64,000 bases of DNA from Pochonia chlamydosporia 170 (Eukaryota > Ascomycota > Sordariomycetes > Hypocreales > Clavicipitaceae). The translations under genes were made by a program, and so were the position numbers. The notes under the pieces are model-generated. The model saw only the letters and a program-made list of their open reading frames with translations. It did no database searches and had not been told where the DNA came from. Position 1 is the first letter of the stretch; the number at the start of each line of letters is the position of its first letter. This document shows, in pieces, positions 59,513-64,000 of this stretch. Location of the stretch: positions 2,976,001 to 3,040,000 of the forward strand of contig NC_035790.1 of assembly GCF_001653235.2 (NCBI RefSeq), in the 5' to 3' direction.

Positions 59513-62500
59513 CTACTTCAGGCCAAATCCTTCACTTTCAAACACAGCTCTCCACAACATGGCTTCTAGTTTTTGCTTCGATCCATACTGCCACAGTGAT
59601 ATCATGTTGAAGCATGTTCTTGCAATCGGAAACCGCCCAACGTCTTCACCAAGACACGAAATCTTTATTGGAAGCATGGCTGCTCCTGTTGCTGGGATGC
59701 GATCACTTCCCGTTATGAATGAAAGAAGCTTACGTTGATTGGCCGGTGCTGCCTCTTGAAATGTTTCCCAAAACCATGAGACTACCGGGCTGCTCCCTTC
59801 GGGTTGGCGGTTTCCCCAGTTATCATATTCGGCCACAGCCCTCAACGAAGCAATGTCAAGAGCTTCATCTGAGCCTCTGATAAGGAGCTCGATTTCTTCA
59901 GGTCGAAATAGAGAAAAGGCATTCCCTCCACATACCGTGTAGAAACCTCTTTTGAACGGTTCGAATTGGCGTGTAACCGCCGTATCCAACACATATCGAA
60001 CGTAGAGGTCAACATACTCCCTTCGGTTGCTGTTCGTAACAGCTTTTCGTTCGCCACCAGGGCAAAGCGGTACTTGAACTTTTGTGCCATATTTCTCTGT
60101 GTCGATCACGAAATCCAGGCAAAAGGTGTTTTCAACATCGCCCTCGAAGTCCAGAAGCTGGCGCAATCCACGAGCTACTCTGGGCCTGTACTCTGCCAAA
60201 TCGTCTAGAGTATACTGCATTGATGGGCGTGGCCGAGAGGACATCCCCAAGCCGTGTGCTGGAGCAGCTGCCAGCAGCTTTCGGAATGCAAACGGCGGTA
60301 GGGCGACATCCAATATGGTGGAATTGTAAATAGCCAATCCCATCACAACACCGACCAAGAAGAATTGATCCGAGGTTTCAAAGGTCGCGGGGTTGAAGTA
60401 ACAGTACTGTGAATCTTCATCGTAAAGAAACATCCCTAGCAAGTTCCGATTAGCTCAGGTCCCAGGTGTTATGAGTTCCATCAGTCCACTTACCATGATC
60501 GGGATTAAAGACTTCCCGGATGAGAAGCAAGAACCATTCCTTCCGCAGCCCGCCACCATCTATACCCTCTTCGCCGCTGAAAGTAATTCTGAGACCCTTC
60601 TTGATATCCTCACTTCCGCTTCCAATGACTTCGCTCACCGCAGTAAGGCTGTCTTCTACGAGACAGTCTCTGCGAACAGTCAGAGACAAATATTGCTTTA
60701 CATTTCGATTGGTCATTATGCTGTCGAGGAAGGCATCCCGTGCCTTCATCTGCATCTGCCGCCGGGCATCATGCTCGAGTATATGCGTCTTGGCCCAAAT
60801 GCTCATTAAAAATGGGTACTGACAGAAAGAAAATTTGGATCGCTTGGATTCCCAAGACTCAAAATCACCGACTAGATCAGCGTAGTCTATCATTGAGTTA
60901 TAAAAATCTGTGGTGGGTAGAAGCTGTCCACCAGAGTGTCCGTAATCGCGGGTTGATCCAGTGGCAACATTTACGCCTGACGCCGTTGCTCCCGCCGGAT
61001 GGCCATGCTTTGATCCAGGAGTGTTGTTGGCCGCGAATAAAAGTGCAAGCACGCGGGATGCCGCTTTGATCTGCCAGTCTTCAGTGTATGCTATTTTCTG
61101 TGCTGGTCCGTTCTTTTTCGAGGCTCCCCCAGATCTAATTTCGTCGTGCAAGTAAAAGCCGACGCCGGACCGGTCAGCCCGCATCTCCGGTATCAAACCA
61201 GCCGTAATATCGACTTCAGTTGGTTGCTTCTTGTCGATTTGTCGGAGCAAGCGGTAGCTCAAAAACCCAGACACCAAATCTTTAGTTCGAATGAAACGTG
61301 AATTCTCAAATTTTGAGAACCATGCGATGAGGTGGGTGTGGCATTCTGCTGACGTGGTTGATAACAGCCCAATGACTCGCTTGATGATACCTGAATGCTG
61401 GCCAGACAAGAGCCCAGAGCTTGGAAGTACCTTTCCCCTGGGTGGAGTTACTGAAGATGGCCCCGAAACTACAGTATCCGGCTGTAAAATGCCACGAAAG
61501 GGCTTCATACTAGAATGCAATAAAGGATTCTCCATGATGATGAGGAGAAAGCGAAGGTCCGCAGCACTAGTCAAGGGCCGGCCAGGTCTCTTAAGCAACG
61601 ACTCCGTAGCCTTCAGTAGCATTCGCTGGGTATGCTCTTGCCCTTGAAGCAGTTCGTGCTCCAGTGCTTGAAGTTCTCTTTGTGTTTTGGGCTGAATGGC
61701 GAATTCCCTGCTAATGTCTTCATACACAGCAAACCAGTCCGCTGCAGCATTGACGGTCATGGCATACCACGCATCAATTTCGTCCCAGTTTAAATTCGGA
61801 CTTTTCACACTAGAAGGCGATTTCCGGGGAGGGCTCTCGGGTCGCCGGGTAGTGTGATGTTTCGGGGTTCCATGCGGTATACGTCCGCCCGTCCACCACA
61901 AACCATTCTCCGCAACATCGCCAATCAAAAGTATCTTCGGGTCAATCTCATTCATGGCATTGCCCGGCAGTGACTCCTCTACTCGCGAGTGAGTAGTTCC
62001 GGACTGAGAGTCAGACCTTCCTCGAGATGGTACCGGTTTCCGCCGTATTTGTTCAATCTGTTGGTCGTCTCTACCGCGATCCTGTGTCGAAAATGATGAA
62101 TTTAAAGATTCGAAGGAGTTGAAAACTTTCGCAATGTACTCTTCGAGAGGTTTGAATATCCTCTTTGGTTCGCATTGGTCACCCAAAGAAGGGCCTCTGC
62201 GGTGTGCCGTTAGATTATTTGGATTTGTTGGCCTCACTGGTGGGGGCGGCCGTTCTGGATATGAAGACGAATATGACCTAACGGCGGTGTTTGGTCGCAG
62301 GTGACTCGGGCGCAAAGTAGGTTGCTCTTCAAAGACGTATTTTGCAGTGTAGCCATCGTGCTCCCTTGCATACAATGGGCTCGCCACATGTCCATTGCAG
62401 GCATCATGAGGGTTCCTATAAGCATCCTGTGCTACCGAGCTGCTTTGGGATGCATTATGTGACGGCCATATTGAAGCATCAGGGCTGGGTCTCGGGGCCA

Positions 62501-63188
62501 ACTTCCTGGAAACGTACGAGTGAATACACTGTCTCACGAGTCGACGACAATGTTGGAGCGAAATCGGTTGAGCTGCAGAGAAGATATTAGTGAGATTCTA
62601 TAATAGCCATATAAGAGTTAAGAGCTAACGCATACCAGTCAGACTCTCACACCGCGCATGAACACTTCCATCACGTCGCCTCCCGAGAAACCCGGACTTC
62701 GTAGCCTCACTCCCCGGAACCACCAAATCATTAATGGTAGTACAAATAGTGCACTTGAAAACTTTCAACTCTTTCGGCCATCTCATCAATGACGAGCAAG
62801 TCATACAATTGCCCGTAGCAAAGTCCTTACTGCCACCCGGCCCTGCACGCTTGTGCTTATTAACGCTTGGCCCGGACATGGCGCCATCACCAACTCCCCG
62901 ATCCTCAAAATCAGGCTGCAGGTGGCCCGTCGAGCCTTGTCTCTTCTTGGGAGTGCCGAGAAGCGATGGAAATGGATTACTTATGGAGCGTGCATGGCGA
63001 GAAGGCGCTGCCGTTGGTTTGGTTCGTTGAAAGTCAGACTCAGAGGAGCTCGAGTCGTCGTGTACTCGGCTATTAGATATGTCGATAGCTCCAAAGAGAG
63101 TAGTGGGCGTCTCCAGAGCGTCGGTGTGAATTCGAGTAACGAGGTCGCGGCGAGGCGGTCGAGAACGGCTGCGGGAAGAGGAAGTCAT
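59513..63188 (-). CDS. HUL4: HUL4-type HECT E3 ubiquitin ligase
   Basis: Exons 62636-63188, 60494-62572 and 59513-60435 encode 1,184 residues. The N-terminus is S/R-rich and disordered, then has a small zinc-ribbon-like motif (C128, C131, C146, C149; NCMTCSSLMRWPKELKVFKC), characteristic of Hul4 in fungi. A helical middle region includes WYAMTVNAAADWFAVYEDIS. The HECT domain takes the last ~370 residues: EEGIDGGGLRKEWFLLL, FNPDHGMFLYDEDSQYCYFN, then the catalytic block PIARTCFNMISL with the thioester cysteine at residue 1152, ending EGFGLK as usual. Hul4 is a nuclear E3 that helps degrade misfolded or spliceosomal proteins, in yeast together with Tom1. The second intron falls inside the conserved NPDHG and is well supported by the restored motif. 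Confidence 0.93.
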
Positions 63189-64000
63189 GGTTCCGCCGGG
63201 TTTTTATTTTTTGCAAGACATGAACCAGGCAAATTTTGTATCTGGCGCTTTGGTTCAAAAGGGAAAGCGTCTTCTGCGTCTGGTCCATTCGGGGGTCACA
63301 GCGAGGCAAGTACGACAATTATCGTGGCGAGACACCAAGAAGCAACCGGTGCATCTTGGCCACTGTACGGTGAGACAAGAGAGATGCGAAGTCGGATACT
63401 TGGGCCGTTGAGCTGACCGTTGTGATTTTTTTGTTTGTTGAACTTGTTTCTGCAAATAGCATACAAATTGCAAGGTACTTGACCAAAGGCGAAGTCACTC
63501 TGCTCTGGTGGCAGTTAGGAAATGGGATCAGATGCGGAATGGGAATGGGAATAGGATTGCTGGATGCGTGCGGCGAAGTCCAAATTGGTCTGGTCTTGGT
63601 CTGGTCTGGTCCGGTTCAGTGTGGTCCATGTCACTGTCTAGTGCCGTTGTGCCGCGCCAAGCCAAGCCAGAGGCTCAGATCAAATGCCAAGCACCGGACT
63701 TGAGTGCCTTTGAAGCGCCGGACCAGCTCAATGTCTGGTGTATGGTGGATGGTATGGTGTCCAGTTCCCACTGTTTCAATGTTAGTGGCGCTGACGTCGT
63801 TTGACTGGCGGGCGGCTCAGGCGCTCGATGCTGCCAATTTGGTCTGGTCCAAGCGATGGCCCGTGCCACTTTAGCTCAAATAGTTGAACTATGTGCACAT
63901 TCGTGCAAGCAGTTGCACGTAGGTCAGGAACGGGCTTCAAGCACATCCATTTCCATCACTTGGTGACCTTTTTCGTCCCTTTAAAAGCTTTAATTTCCAT
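63189..64000. other. Upstream region of HUL4 with TCTGG words
   Basis: No gene is visible to the window end. It contains TCTGG/TGGTC arrays at 63584-63625 and 63838-63851, and presumably the HUL4 promoter next to 63188. Confidence 0.45.
63584..63625. repeat. TCTGG pentamer array
   Basis: Imperfect tandem ttggtctgg and tctggtccgg words, ending tgtggtcc. Related to the arrays at 7672, 14041, 30181 and 34595. Confidence 0.7.

Overview
The window is nuclear DNA of a filamentous ascomycete. Genes carry short introns (about 47-175 bp) with GT..AG ends and CTAAC/CTGAC branch sites, and the proteins are eukaryotic housekeeping or typically fungal ones: UFD1, LIN1, GAPDH, RVB2, YPI1, GEP3, MRP49, HUL4, GET2, a Zn2Cys6 factor and a NACHT NLR. 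Codon use and protein similarity point to Sordariomycetes, probably Hypocreales (inference). I see no transposon, no AT-rich RIP-like tract, no tRNA or rRNA gene and no CRISPR array.

Layout. 0-2.2 kb: three tandem small proteins of one uncharacterised family, the first degenerate. 2.5-5.9 kb: divergent UFD1 and LIN1. 8.1-9.8 kb: GAPDH with a long first coding intron. 10.8-13.4 kb: low-complexity nuclear protein with a possible AF4/FMR2-like (Ebp1) C-terminus. 16.2-18.2 kb: coiled-coil protein. 19.1-20.7 kb: RVB2. 21.0-22.5 kb: type II membrane protein with a lectin-like ectodomain. 23.4-24.3 kb: BTB protein. 25.0-26.5 kb: APH-fold kinase-like protein. 27.0-29.2 kb: TMEM135-like membrane protein. 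29.2-35.2 kb: a 5.9-kb gene-free stretch leading into a bHLH factor (35.2-36.7 kb). 37.9-39.0 kb: GET2.

40.7-48.5 kb is the most unusual segment. A 1,861-residue NACHT-HEAT NLR is convergent with a divergent alpha-SNAP (Sec17) paralogue that ends in seven QQYGQ-type repeats. Fungal NLRs that guard SNARE machinery are known (PLP-1/SEC-9), so a linked NLR and SNAP-like protein is a plausible new allorecognition or immunity pair. This rests on linkage and domain content only.

48.9-63.2 kb returns to housekeeping and regulatory genes: a GatC/Gta3-like subunit, a Zn2Cys6 transcription factor, YPI1, a head-to-head GEP3/MRP49 pair of mitochondrial ribosome genes, and the HECT ligase HUL4. Several gene-free stretches carry (CCAGA/TCTGG)n pentamer arrays and TACGGAGTA palindromes that no gene explains.
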